Source: Gammaproteobacteria bacterium
GTDB taxonomy: Bacteria > Pseudomonadota > Gammaproteobacteria > Chromatiales > Chromatiaceae
Assembly: GCA_006227775.1 (NCBI GenBank)
Contig: SBFV01000463.1
Location: 1-9,372 of the forward strand
DNA: 9,372 bases
Direction: 5' to 3'
Below are positions 1 to 7,400 of this stretch, piece after piece (the stretch's first letter is position 1; each line of letters begins with the position of its first letter). The notes below the pieces were generated by a model that was given only the letters and a program-made list of their open reading frames with translations, had not been told where the DNA came from and searched no databases. Both the position numbers and the translations under genes were made by a program.

Positions 1-158
1 AAGGACTTGATCGCCGGCAGCATGCCGATGTTCTCCTCCAGGGTGGCGAACATCTCGGCAAGGGCGCGCACCCCCTCGGTGAAGCGGCCCGCCAAGATGA
101 GCGCCCCCGCACAGGGCCCAGTGCCACTAAAATAAGCCCAACCGGTGGAAAATCCCAC
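1..158 (-). CDS. Unidentified protein, N-terminal fragment
   Basis: The minus strand is open from the window edge through this interval. Over roughly 1-110 its codons end almost always in G or C, as in the confident genes here, while the plus strand reads into a stop near 131-133. The visible peptide includes GRFTEGVRALAEMF and ATLEENIGMLPAIKS, a helical, soluble-looking stretch that I do not recognise. A GTG at 158-156 has a purine-rich AGGGGG about six bases upstream and is the start used here. A TTG at 95-93 is an alternative, because codons between the two are less G/C-biased (TAT, TTT, AGT). The gene continues beyond the window and diverges from the dehydrogenase at 272. It could also be a decayed gene. 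No function is proposed. Confidence 0.3.
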   Translation of the reverse strand, partial: MGFSTGWAYFSGTGPCAGALILAGRFTEGVRALAEMFATLEENIGMLPAIKS

Positions 159-160
159 CG
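143..160. repeat. Inverted repeat between divergent genes
   Basis: CGGTGG (143-148) and CCACCG (155-160) are perfect 6-bp arms around a six-base AT-rich centre. The repeat lies in the divergent gap, on top of the proposed minus-strand start. It could be an operator or a chance palindrome; nothing else supports a role. Confidence 0.25.
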
Positions 161-224
161 TGGACCCCCTGTTCGCCCGCGCCTCCGGTCTGACCAACCT
201 CCACACCGCCCCCCTGGGACGGTC

Positions 225-252
225 TTGTTGGCGATTATGTCTATTCGATAAC
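225..252 (+). promoter_or_regulatory. Possible weak sigma70 promoter for the dehydrogenase
   Basis: TTGTTG (225-230) and GATAAC (247-252) are 16 bases apart and partly match the -35 and -10 consensus. They stand out as AT-rich in a G+C-rich region. Transcription would begin very close to the ribosome binding site at 260-264, giving a very short leader. TAAAAT at 128-133 is another -10-like hexamer but has no convincing -35. Low confidence. Confidence 0.18.
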
Positions 253-259
253 CAACCTC

Positions 260-264
260 AGGGA
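260..264 (+). promoter_or_regulatory. Ribosome binding site of the dehydrogenase
   Basis: AGGGA lies seven bases before the TTG at 272. It supports that TTG as the start: the frame is open back to a TGA at 191-193 but has no ATG or GTG there, and the conserved Rossmann motif begins only about 13 residues into the protein. Confidence 0.5.
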
Positions 265-271
265 CCTCACC

Positions 272-1762
<1,491 letters not shown>

Positions 1763-1918
1763 CCAGGGAGACGGCGCGCCGATGACCCGGCCGAGCATTT
1801 GAGTGCAACCTTTCCAAGTTCAGTCGCCTTGAAGACAGGCACCATGCACGCCAGCAAGCTGAGTTGAAAGCGAGACCGCTCCTGGAGTAACGTCGGGCCA
1901 GCATCAAGAGCAAGCGCC

Positions 1919-2018
1919 ATGACCACCCAAAGCTACGAGACCGATTTTTCTCCACTGGACGCAAGAGCAATCCGCCGCCCTGCGTGCCCCCCAGTTCGCC
2001 GCGCTCGACCTGGAACAT
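1919..2018 (+). pseudogene. Frameshifted N-terminal remnant of a DUF29-like gene
   Basis: From ATG 1919 the frame reads MTTQSYETDF. After TTT at 1946-1948 seven bases replace the expected six, and the similarity moves to another frame, reading WTQEQSAALR from 1956 and then FAALDLEH up to 2018. Together these match the typical DUF29 opening, roughly YETDFYAWTQEQAALLRAGRFEALDLENL. The match ends there; the expected following EEIESMG segment is absent. The remnant is therefore both frameshifted and truncated. DUF29 has no settled function. The assignment is from memory of the family consensus, not from a search. Confidence 0.55.
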
Positions 2019-2175
2019 AAGGCATGTCTTGCCGTTCTAGCCATCTCGGTGATGATCACTCGGCGTAACCTGGCCATCACTCGAGCAAATCAGGTCCATT
2101 GCCGCGAGGGGAACTGATTTTTCTCGTGTCCCTGGACGAATATCCTGACCTGGCTCAAGAAAAGGCAAGATGACC

Positions 2176-2210
2176 CTGAAGGCCGATCGGCGCTTCGCTA
2201 ATATAAGCGC
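2176..2210 (+). promoter_or_regulatory. Possible promoter/operator region of the ATPase operon
   Basis: TAATAT (2199-2204), overlapping TATAAG (2202-2207), is the best -10-like match upstream of the operon. The best -35 at a 17-base spacing is a poor CTGAAG (2176-2181). GCGCTT (2190-2195) and AAGCGC (2205-2210) form a perfect 6-bp inverted repeat around it, as an operator might. An AT-rich spot in G+C-rich DNA immediately before the first gene favours a promoter, but the motif match is weak. Confidence 0.3.
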
Positions 2211-2239
2211 TGCCTTATGCAACCCGGGAGGCCCATCCG

Positions 2240-2554
2240 ATGGACGACACCCTGAAACGCCTGCTGGACGCGGAGATGCGCGCCGAGCGCCTGGCCCAGG
2301 AGGCGGAAGAGGAGGCGGAGCGCCTGGTCCAGGCGGCCATCGCCGAGGCCAAGGCGAATGAGGAGCGCTTTCGGGCTCGCATCCCGGACCTGCACCGGAG
2401 CTTCATCCAGAAATCCGGGGAACGCGCCGAGCAGACCATCGCGGAGCTCAAACGGCGCTATGACGAACGCCATGTCCAGCTTCGTAATCTGGCCGAGGAG
2501 CGGGAGGAGGATGCCCTGGCGGCGGCCTTCGATATCCTCTTGACGGCGGACTGA
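2240..2554 (+). CDS. V/A-type ATPase G/H-like peripheral stalk subunit
   Basis: A 104-residue, highly charged, almost wholly helical protein. Residues about 5-50 are rich in Glu, Ala and Arg in a coiled-coil pattern (RAERLAQEAEEEAERLVQ, then IAEAKANEERFRARI), followed by a second helical stretch (KSGERAEQTIAELKRRYDE). There is no membrane segment or catalytic motif. This size, composition and place at the head of a V-type ATPase operon fit the small G/H-type stalk subunit (AhaH, NtpF, Thermus AtpG) that dimerises with subunit E and ties the head to subunit I. Start is ATG with GGGAGG (2226-2231) eight bases upstream. It is first in the operon, 72 bases before subunit C. Coiled coils match many proteins, so the name depends largely on context. 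Confidence 0.7.
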   Translation: MDDTLKRLLDAEMRAERLAQEAEEEAERLVQAAIAEAKANEERFRARIPDLHRSFIQKSGERAEQTIAELKRRYDERHVQLRNLAEEREEDALAAAFDILLTAD

Positions 2555-2559
2555 GGACC

Positions 2560-2583
2560 GGTTTTCCGCGGGGATGCGGAACC
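2560..2583 (+). other. Small hairpin between the stalk gene and subunit C
   Basis: GGTT and CCGC (2560-2563, 2566-2569) pair with GCGG and AACC (2576-2583), with a two-base bulge and a six-base loop. No T-tract follows, so it is not a typical terminator. It could be an mRNA processing or stabilising element, or chance. Confidence 0.25.
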
Positions 2584-2626
2584 CTGAGCGGTAGTTACGC
2601 TTTAAGCGGCGGATGATTCCCAGATC

Positions 2627-3691
2627 ATGAAGTTCGCGGCGCATCAGGCTTATCTTCATACCCGGGTGTCGGGCATGGCAACCCGGCTGTTCAGACCCGA
2701 CACGCTCGCCCTCTTGGCGGAGCGGCGCGCCGAGGAACTGGCGGCGGAATACGACCTGACCGCGGCCCTGGAGAGCCAGTTGCCGGTGAAGGCACGCAGC
2801 CGGGCGGTGGAGCAGGCCCTGATCAACACCCTGCTCGCCGAGTTGCGCATCCTCATCCGGCCCATGGCGGCACCGGAGCGGACCCTGATCCTGGACTGGG
2901 GGCGCCATTATGCCCTGGCCAACCTCAAGACCCTGATCCGTGGCAAGCTCCACGACCTGGACCGCAAGGTCATCGCCGATAACCTTTACGAGCTACCCCA
3001 CAACCTGCGCCTGCCCATGCAGGACAGCCTCTTCCAGGCTGAGAACGTGCTTGAGCTGCTGCGCCAGCTCGAGGGGGGCCCCTACAGCTTCATCGCCCGC
3101 CAGGCGCGGGTGGTCTTTGAGCGCAAGCAGGAACCCTTTGCCCTGGAGGCGGCCATCGACCAGCGTTACCTGACCGGGCTGGTCCGCGACATGGCCCTCT
3201 TTTCCGATCGTCATTGCCCCTGCCTGCGCCGTCTCATCGGTGCCTTGCTCGACCGGCTCGCCATCCTCTGGCTGCTGCGCTTCCGTTTTTCTTACCAGTT
3301 GTCCTCCAGCGAAACCTTCTTCCAGTTGGTGCCCTCCATGCGGCGCTTGCACCGCGAGCGGCTGTTGGCCCTGGTCAATCTCGACTCTTTCGCCGCCGTG
3401 CTCGCTGCCCTGCCTCCACCCTTCACGGGCCTGCTGGCGGCGAGCCACGACCTCATGGACGTGCAGCGGCGTCTCAACGCCTTCCTCCGTGGCGAGGCCC
3501 TGGATGTCATCCACGTGGGCCAGACCGGCGTGGCCCGGGCCTTGGCCTACCTCATCCTGCGGGAGCAAGACCTCATGGCCCTCTTCTCCCTCATTCAGGG
3601 ACGGTTGCTGGAGTTGCCCGCCGAGGTGATCAAGGTGGCCATCGAAACCTCATCCGCCCGCTGTCACCTCGGCGAGCGGCAGGCAGCGTGA
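2627..3691 (+). CDS. atpC: V-type ATP synthase subunit C
   Basis: A 354-residue subunit of the AC39/V-ATPase d family, the funnel-shaped socket joining the central stalk to the K ring. It is soluble and mainly helical. Family-like features are the YLHTRVSGM start (residues 9-17), NLKTLIRGKLHDLD (about residues 100-115), the paired helices in the middle, and the C-terminal ARALAYLILREQDL and LLELPAEVIKVAI region (about 300-340), which closely resembles the usual LRE(E/Q)D ... I.G.LLGLP end of the family. Length is normal (about 320-360). Start ATG gives the expected N-terminus, although its ribosome binding site is weak (GGCGGATG region upstream). In many archaeal-type operons C lies after K and E; here it precedes I, with a 57-base gap to it. 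Confidence 0.87.
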   Translation: MKFAAHQAYLHTRVSGMATRLFRPDTLALLAERRAEELAAEYDLTAALESQLPVKARSRAVEQALINTLLAELRILIRPMAAPERTLILDWGRHYALANLKTLIRGKLHDLDRKVIADNLYELPHNLRLPMQDSLFQAENVLELLRQLEGGPYSFIARQARVVFERKQEPFALEAAIDQRYLTGLVRDMALFSDRHCPCLRRLIGALLDRLAILWLLRFRFSYQLSSSETFFQLVPSMRRLHRERLLALVNLDSFAAVLAALPPPFTGLLAASHDLMDVQRRLNAFLRGEALDVIHVGQTGVARALAYLILREQDLMALFSLIQGRLLELPAEVIKVAIETSSARCHLGERQAA

Positions 3692-3736
3692 ATCATGTCG
3701 ACACCGGTCCCGTCCCTGCCCGGACCCTCAACCCGT

Positions 3737-3742
3737 AGGTGA
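3737..3742 (+). promoter_or_regulatory. Ribosome binding site of subunit I
   Basis: AGGTGA lies six bases before ATG 3749. It favours that start over the in-frame ATG 3767, which has no visible site although homologues often begin with an MKxVRLLV sequence like the one starting there. Confidence 0.5.
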
Positions 3743-3748
3743 TGCCGG

Positions 3749-5656
3749 ATGTTGCGTCCAACCCCGATGAAGCATGTCCGGCTCCTCGTCATCGATGAGG
3801 ACCTGCCCCGGGCCTCCCTGACCCTGGCGGAACTGGCCAGTTTTCACGCCGACGACCGACCACCGGAGGAGGAAGGCTTCGCGGGCCAACCCAGCGTCGC
3901 CTATCGTGACATTTGGCGCCAGGCCAGCTCCCGCTTGGAAAAGATCACCCGGCTGATCCCCCTCCCCCCGGAGGAGCGGAACCCAAGTCCGCGCGTCATC
4001 CCCGAAGAGGAACTCACCGCGACCAATAACTGGCTGGGCAGCCTGTGGGAGACCTGTTCCCGCTACGAGGAGGAATTCCGCGCCATCGACGACGAGGATC
4101 GCCTGATCCGTGAGCAGCAATCGGCCCTGAGCAACTTCGAAGGCCTGGGAATCGACCTGGGGATGCTGCGCAGCAAGACCCGCTTTCTGGATTTCTACGT
4201 CGGGCTGGTGCCCTACGCCAATGTGCGCCAGCTCGAGGGCGCGGTCGGTCTGGCGGATCACCTGCTCTTCCAGTATATGGTCACCGGGGACGATGCTCAT
4301 GTGGTCATCGTCGGCCCCAGCGGGGCCCAGGGAGCCCAACTGGAGTCCGTGCTGCGCAGTGCCGGCTTCCGCCATCTGCCGATTCCCCCGGAACTGGATC
4401 ACGAGCCCCAGGTGATGCGGGCCGAGCTGGCGCGCCGCCGCGAGGGCGCGGCCGCCCAGCGCGAGGCCCTGCGTCAGCGGCTGCGCGACTGGTCCGCCGA
4501 TCTCATCGGGCAACTGGCCAGCAGCCGCGAGGTGTTGCGCCTGGCGGAGCCGCTGGTGCAACTGGACTCCGCCATCCGCGGCGTCGGGCCCCTGGCCCGC
4601 CTTGCCGGCTGGGTGCCGGCCGCGGCGGTCTCGGCCCTCGAGGCGCGGCTGCGCCAGACCCTGAGCCTGCCGTTCGACCTGAGCAGCCGCGATCCCCGCC
4701 CGGAGGAGCGCCCTCTGGTGCCGACCATCTCGACCCGTAACCGTCTCCTGGCGCCCTTCGCCCTGCTGGTGCAACAATATGGCATCCCCCGCTATGGCGA
4801 GATCGACCCTACCCCGCTCTTCGCCGCCAGCTTCCTGCTCATGTTCGGCACCATGTTCGGGGATGTCGGCCAAGGCGCGGTCATCGCCGGCCTGGCCTGG
4901 TACTTTCGCGCCCGGCTGGGCCGCTTTTATCTCTTCGGCGTCCTGGCCGGGTTCTCGTCGATCACCTTCGGCTTTCTCTTCGGCAGTGTCTTCGGCTTCG
5001 AGCATTGGCTGCCGGCCCTGTGGATGCCACCGCTCCACGACCCCCTGTTGATGTTGTCCCTGGCCCTGGGGTGGGGGGTCTTCTTCATCACCATGGCCTG
5101 CATCCTCGCCACGTACAATCGCCTGGTGATCGGCAACTGGGCCGGCGCCTTCTTCGGCCAGCATGGGCTGGTCAATCTGATCTTCTACCTGGCCCTGGCC
5201 TGGGGCGGCTTCAACCTGAGCCAGGGCGAGGCGTTCGGCCAGGGCCCCCTCTTGCTGGTCGTCCTGTCCCTGGGCGTCCTGGCCTGGCATGGCTGGGGCC
5301 ACCTGGAGGCCCCGGTCGGGGAAAAGGTCCTGGTGGTCTTCATCGAGACCCTGGAGACCATCGTCGGCTACATCTCCAATACCCTGTCGTTTCTGCGCGT
5401 GGCGGCCTTCAGCCTCAACCACGCCGCGCTGGCCCTGGCCATCTTCACCCTCGCCGAGATGATGGGACCCCTCGGCCATGGCCTGACCCTGATCCTGGGC
5501 AATGTCTTCATGATCGTCCTCGAAGGAGGCATCGTGATGATCCAGGTGCTCCGCCTGGAGTTCTACGAGGGTTTCGCCCGCTACTTCGCCGGCGACGGCC
5601 ATGCCTTCAATCCGCTGCGGCTAGGGCCAGCCCATGAACGGGAGTCTTTGCCATGA
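3749..5656 (+). CDS. atpI: V-type ATP synthase subunit I
   Basis: A 635-residue membrane stator subunit (a/I family) that forms the ion half-channels against the K ring and anchors the peripheral stalks. Residues about 1-325 are cytoplasmic: VRLLVIDEDLPRASLTLAEL, then long charged helices, then GWVP near residue 287, a family hallmark. From about 330 there are roughly seven or eight hydrophobic segments, including FGTMFGDVGQG, TYNRLVIGNWAG, then FIETLETIVGYISNTLSF followed by LRVAAFSLNHAALA. The last contains Arg550, equivalent to the essential arginine of yeast Vph1 helix 7. Length is typical. ATG 3749 is preferred because of AGGTGA upstream; ATG 3767 would remove six residues. The stop codon (5654-5656) lies in the loop of a hairpin before K. 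An antisense frame covering most of the gene is a codon-bias shadow. Confidence 0.93.
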   Translation: MLRPTPMKHVRLLVIDEDLPRASLTLAELASFHADDRPPEEEGFAGQPSVAYRDIWRQASSRLEKITRLIPLPPEERNPSPRVIPEEELTATNNWLGSLWETCSRYEEEFRAIDDEDRLIREQQSALSNFEGLGIDLGMLRSKTRFLDFYVGLVPYANVRQLEGAVGLADHLLFQYMVTGDDAHVVIVGPSGAQGAQLESVLRSAGFRHLPIPPELDHEPQVMRAELARRREGAAAQREALRQRLRDWSADLIGQLASSREVLRLAEPLVQLDSAIRGVGPLARLAGWVPAAAVSALEARLRQTLSLPFDLSSRDPRPEERPLVPTISTRNRLLAPFALLVQQYGIPRYGEIDPTPLFAASFLLMFGTMFGDVGQGAVIAGLAWYFRARLGRFYLFGVLAGFSSITFGFLFGSVFGFEHWLPALWMPPLHDPLLMLSLALGWGVFFITMACILATYNRLVIGNWAGAFFGQHGLVNLIFYLALAWGGFNLSQGEAFGQGPLLLVVLSLGVLAWHGWGHLEAPVGEKVLVVFIETLETIVGYISNTLSFLRVAAFSLNHAALALAIFTLAEMMGPLGHGLTLILGNVFMIVLEGGIVMIQVLRLEFYEGFARYFAGDGHAFNPLRLGPAHERESLP

Positions 5657-5670
5657 TGGCCAGGACTCTC
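5640..5670 (+). promoter_or_regulatory. Hairpin over the stop codon of subunit I
   Basis: GGGAGTCTT (5640-5648) pairs with AGGACTCTC (5662-5670) over nine positions, two of them G-U. After one mismatch GCC (5650-5652) pairs with GGC (5658-5660), leaving the stop codon in the loop. A C-rich run follows rather than an immediate T-tract, so this is not a classical terminator. The right arm contains GGACTC, which is also complementary to the K ribosome binding site region, so two folds exclude each other. Role is inferred only. Confidence 0.4.
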
Positions 5671-5707
5671 CCCCTATCCCCGCCCCCTTTTCACTCGTTC
5701 AAGCATT

Positions 5708-5715
5708 AGGAGTCC
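5708..5715 (+). promoter_or_regulatory. Strong ribosome binding site of subunit K, partly in an inverted repeat
   Basis: AGGAG (5708-5712) lies six bases before ATG 5719, the best ribosome binding site in the operon, and fixes the K start. GAGTCC (5710-5715), overlapping it, is the exact complement of GGACTC (5663-5668), so the site could be masked when the upstream hairpin at 5640-5670 is not formed. Confidence 0.55.
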
Positions 5716-5718
5716 ACC

Positions 5719-6165
5719 ATGTACTGGCTCGTCGCCCTCATGTCCTTCGCGATCCTGGCACTCATCCTGGGCGGCCTGATCCTGGAAGTGCGCCCCGCCC
5801 TCGCCCACCGCATTCGGCCCTGGTACCGGCCCGCCATGAGCACCCAACTCCTGGCCTTCGTTGGCGCCCAGCTTGGGCTGCTGGTGCTGGGCATCAACGA
5901 CGCCTTCGCCCAAGCCGCGGAAACGGCCACGGCGGTCAACGAGATCTCCACCGGCATGGGCCTGGCCATCATCGGTGTCGGCATCCCCACCGGCCTCTCC
6001 ACCATCGGGGCCGGCATCGCCGTGGGGCCCATTGGCGCTGCCTCCCTGGCGGCGATCACCGAGAAGCCCGAGAGCCTGGGCCGCACCCTGATCTACCTGG
6101 GCCTGGCGGAGGGTATCGCCATCTACGGTCTGGTGGTCAGTATCCTGCTGCTGAACAAGATCTGA
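5719..6165 (+). CDS. atpK: V-type ATP synthase subunit K (ring proteolipid)
   Basis: A 148-residue membrane protein of the c/K proteolipid family, which assembles as the rotating ring that carries the coupling ion. Hydrophobic segments lie at about residues 2-23, 41-60, 79-112 and 121-145. The last two form the standard c hairpin, with the glycine-rich GLSTIGAGIAVGPIGAAS helix, an EKPESLGR loop, and YLGLAEGIAIYGLVV containing the ion-carrying Glu131. There is no acidic residue in the second segment, so each subunit has one carboxylate, as in V-type rings. Val102 occupies the place of Gln110 of the Enterococcus hirae Na+ ring, suggesting H+ coupling. The second segment ends NDAFAQAAETA, resembling the signal-peptide junction of Thermus-type two-helix proteolipids; a start at ATG 5836 (Met40) would give that form but lacks a ribosome binding site. 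The strong site before 5719 supports the long form. Confidence 0.9.
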   Translation: MYWLVALMSFAILALILGGLILEVRPALAHRIRPWYRPAMSTQLLAFVGAQLGLLVLGINDAFAQAAETATAVNEISTGMGLAIIGVGIPTGLSTIGAGIAVGPIGAASLAAITEKPESLGRTLIYLGLAEGIAIYGLVVSILLLNKI

Positions 6166-6181
6166 GACGGGAGACCGGTAA

Positions 6182-6664
6182 GTGGCCAGCGAGACCTTGC
6201 CCGATCAGGCGCGGGGTCCTGATCGGAGCCCCCATTCCCAGGCCGAGCCGGATTCTGGCGGCCCCGCGGCAAGGGTCACTCGGGCGGGAAGCGGACTGGC
6301 ATCGGCTGCGTCCTCGCTCAATGGCGCCGACCATGGTAACCAGCAAGACACCCGCATGCTCTTCCTGGGGGACGAGAGCCTCGCGGACGGTTTCCGCTTG
6401 ATCGGCTTCGAAACCCATCCTGACCCGGAACCGAGCCTCGTGGACCAGATCTTCACCGACCTGATCCGGCGCGGTGACAAGGCCTTCGCCATCGTCGACG
6501 AGGCCCTGATGCGTGCCAAAATCCCTGGCCTGGAACGGGTCCGGGCCGAGGGCGGTCGCGTGGTCGTGGCCGCCGTGCCCCGCCTGCGCGAGAAGCCGCG
6601 CCTGGCCAGCGACGTGGCCGACCGGCTGGATGCCATGTTCGGCAAAGGCGCGGGAGCGAAGTGA
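6182..6664 (+). CDS. atpF: V-type ATP synthase subunit F, start uncertain
   Basis: Small central-stalk subunit that binds D and the rotor side of the A3B3 head and may act in inhibition. The recognisable domain begins at residue 59: MLFLGDESLADGFRLIGF, then a short Rossmann-like fold with DKAFAIVDEALM and RVVVAAVPRL, ending DRLDAMFGKG. That part alone is about 102 residues, the normal size of F. The first 58 residues look disordered (Ser, Ala, Gly, Gln, Asp rich), and their codons end in A or T more often than in neighbouring genes. GTG 6182 is supported by GGGAGA (6169-6174) seven bases upstream and lies 16 bases after K. ATG 6356 would give the family-length protein but has no visible ribosome binding site. 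I keep the longer frame while regarding the N-terminus as doubtful. Family call is firm. Confidence 0.82.
   Translation: MASETLPDQARGPDRSPHSQAEPDSGGPAARVTRAGSGLASAASSLNGADHGNQQDTRMLFLGDESLADGFRLIGFETHPDPEPSLVDQIFTDLIRRGDKAFAIVDEALMRAKIPGLERVRAEGGRVVVAAVPRLREKPRLASDVADRLDAMFGKGAGAK
6201..6226 (+). promoter_or_regulatory. Perfect 9-bp hairpin after subunit K
   Basis: CCGATCAGG (6201-6209) and CCTGATCGG (6218-6226) are exact complements around an eight-base G-rich loop. It lies 36 bases after the K stop codon, within the doubtful 5' part of the F gene. No T-tract follows, so full termination is unlikely. A 3' stabilising or processing hairpin for the K message, or partial attenuation, would fit its place. 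Role is inferred. Confidence 0.45.
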
Positions 6665-6751
6665 GGATGGCGACGCTAGGCCAGAGACTTGCCGTCAGGC
6701 GGCCAGCCACCCGGATGAATCACCATTAGCCATGCTTGCAGGTCATCCATT
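6665..6751 (+). other. F-E spacer with inverted repeat near the E start
   Basis: This 87-base spacer has GGATGA (6713-6718) and TCATCC (6743-6748) as 6-bp complementary arms. The right arm touches the weak AGGT ribosome binding site (6740-6743) of subunit E, so pairing could damp E translation. A 20-codon frame from 6667 is not convincing. Confidence 0.25.
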
Positions 6752-7396
6752 GTGAATCAGGTTGAAGAACTCGAACGGGCCCTGCTTGCCCGCGCCGAAC
6801 GACTCGCCAGCGCCTACCGGGAGATGACCCAGCGTAGCCGCGACACCACCTTGCGGGAGGCGGCGGAACGGCTGCGCTTGCGGGAACAGCGCGAGGAGAC
6901 CATCGCCCGCGCCCTCGGCGAGCGCGCCTTCCGCCAGCAGGTCCAGGCCAGCGAACTCAAGATGCAAAGCCAGCTCGATCGGCTGCGCTGGAACCTGGTG
7001 CAGGACGTGGAGCGCCGCCTGGAAGGGCGCATGCAGGCCTTCATCCAGGGGGACCCGGCGGGTTACAGCGCCTGGCTGCAGCGGCTGATCGCCAGCGCCG
7101 CCGCCACCATCGAGCGACCCGCCCTCCGTGTCCACGCCAACCCCCAGGACCACCAGCGCCTCTTCGCCCATTGGGACGCGGTCCAGGCGCAACTACCCGC
7201 CGGCCAGCGCGCCACCCTGGCCGACAGCCCCATCCCCACCCTGGCGGGGGTGCTGGTGGAGAGCGAGGACGGGCGCATCCGCGTCGACAATACCTTCGAG
7301 GGCCGGCAGGAACGGCTGCGCGCCCGCATCCAGCAGGTCATCCTGGAGCGGCTGCTGCCAGGCGGCCTGGATACCGGCAACCTTTTCGGCGGCTGA
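6752..7396 (+). CDS. atpE: V-type ATP synthase subunit E
   Basis: A 214-residue peripheral stalk subunit, partner of the G/H-like protein, that holds the A3B3 head still against rotation. Residues 1 to about 95 are a long charged helix rich in Glu, Arg, Gln and Ala. The rest is the globular head-binding domain, marked by TLAGVLVESEDGRIRVDNTF (about residues 163-182), a strong family signature, then a terminal helix with RIQQVILERLL. Length is in the normal range (about 185-215). Start is GTG with a weak AGGT about eight bases upstream; no ATG is available in frame nearby. The gene ends four bases before subunit A, implying translational coupling. Confidence 0.88.
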   Translation: MNQVEELERALLARAERLASAYREMTQRSRDTTLREAAERLRLREQREETIARALGERAFRQQVQASELKMQSQLDRLRWNLVQDVERRLEGRMQAFIQGDPAGYSAWLQRLIASAAATIERPALRVHANPQDHQRLFAHWDAVQAQLPAGQRATLADSPIPTLAGVLVESEDGRIRVDNTFEGRQERLRARIQQVILERLLPGGLDTGNLFGG

Positions 7397-7400
7397 CATC

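Larger units (their letters stand above)
1763..2239. other. Gap of about 480 bases without an intact gene
   Basis: No reading frame here has the codon bias of the neighbouring genes. The stretch is visibly less G+C-rich than the rest. It contains a perfect 10-bp palindrome CGGCGCGCCG (1772-1781), the DUF29-like remnant at 1919-2018, two copies of ATCACTCG (2055-2062 and 2076-2083) spaced 21 bases start to start, and a weak promoter-like region near 2176-2210. No U-tract terminator is seen after the dehydrogenase. It reads as decayed sequence plus the leader of the ATPase operon. Confidence 0.6.

Noticed and set aside
2037..2222. Minus-strand 61-codon frame before the ATPase operon
   Set aside because: No G/C third-position bias, no recognisable domain, and it lies over the presumed leader of the operon.
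3728..5602. Very long antisense frame opposite subunit I (about 624 codons)
   Set aside because: It mirrors a confidently identified gene in G+C-rich DNA, where antisense stops are rare. Its Gln/Gly/Asp/His-rich translation has no domain-like sequence.
6667..6729. Twenty-codon frame between F and E
   Set aside because: Too short, without family resemblance or clear codon bias; it begins right at the end of F, where the GAAGTGAGG resemblance to a ribosome binding site is probably chance.
7128..7400. Upstream in-frame extension of subunit A
   Set aside because: It overlaps most of the C-terminal half of subunit E in another frame, and the translated Pro/Ser/Arg-rich sequence matches no A-subunit feature. 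ATG 7401 immediately follows the E stop.
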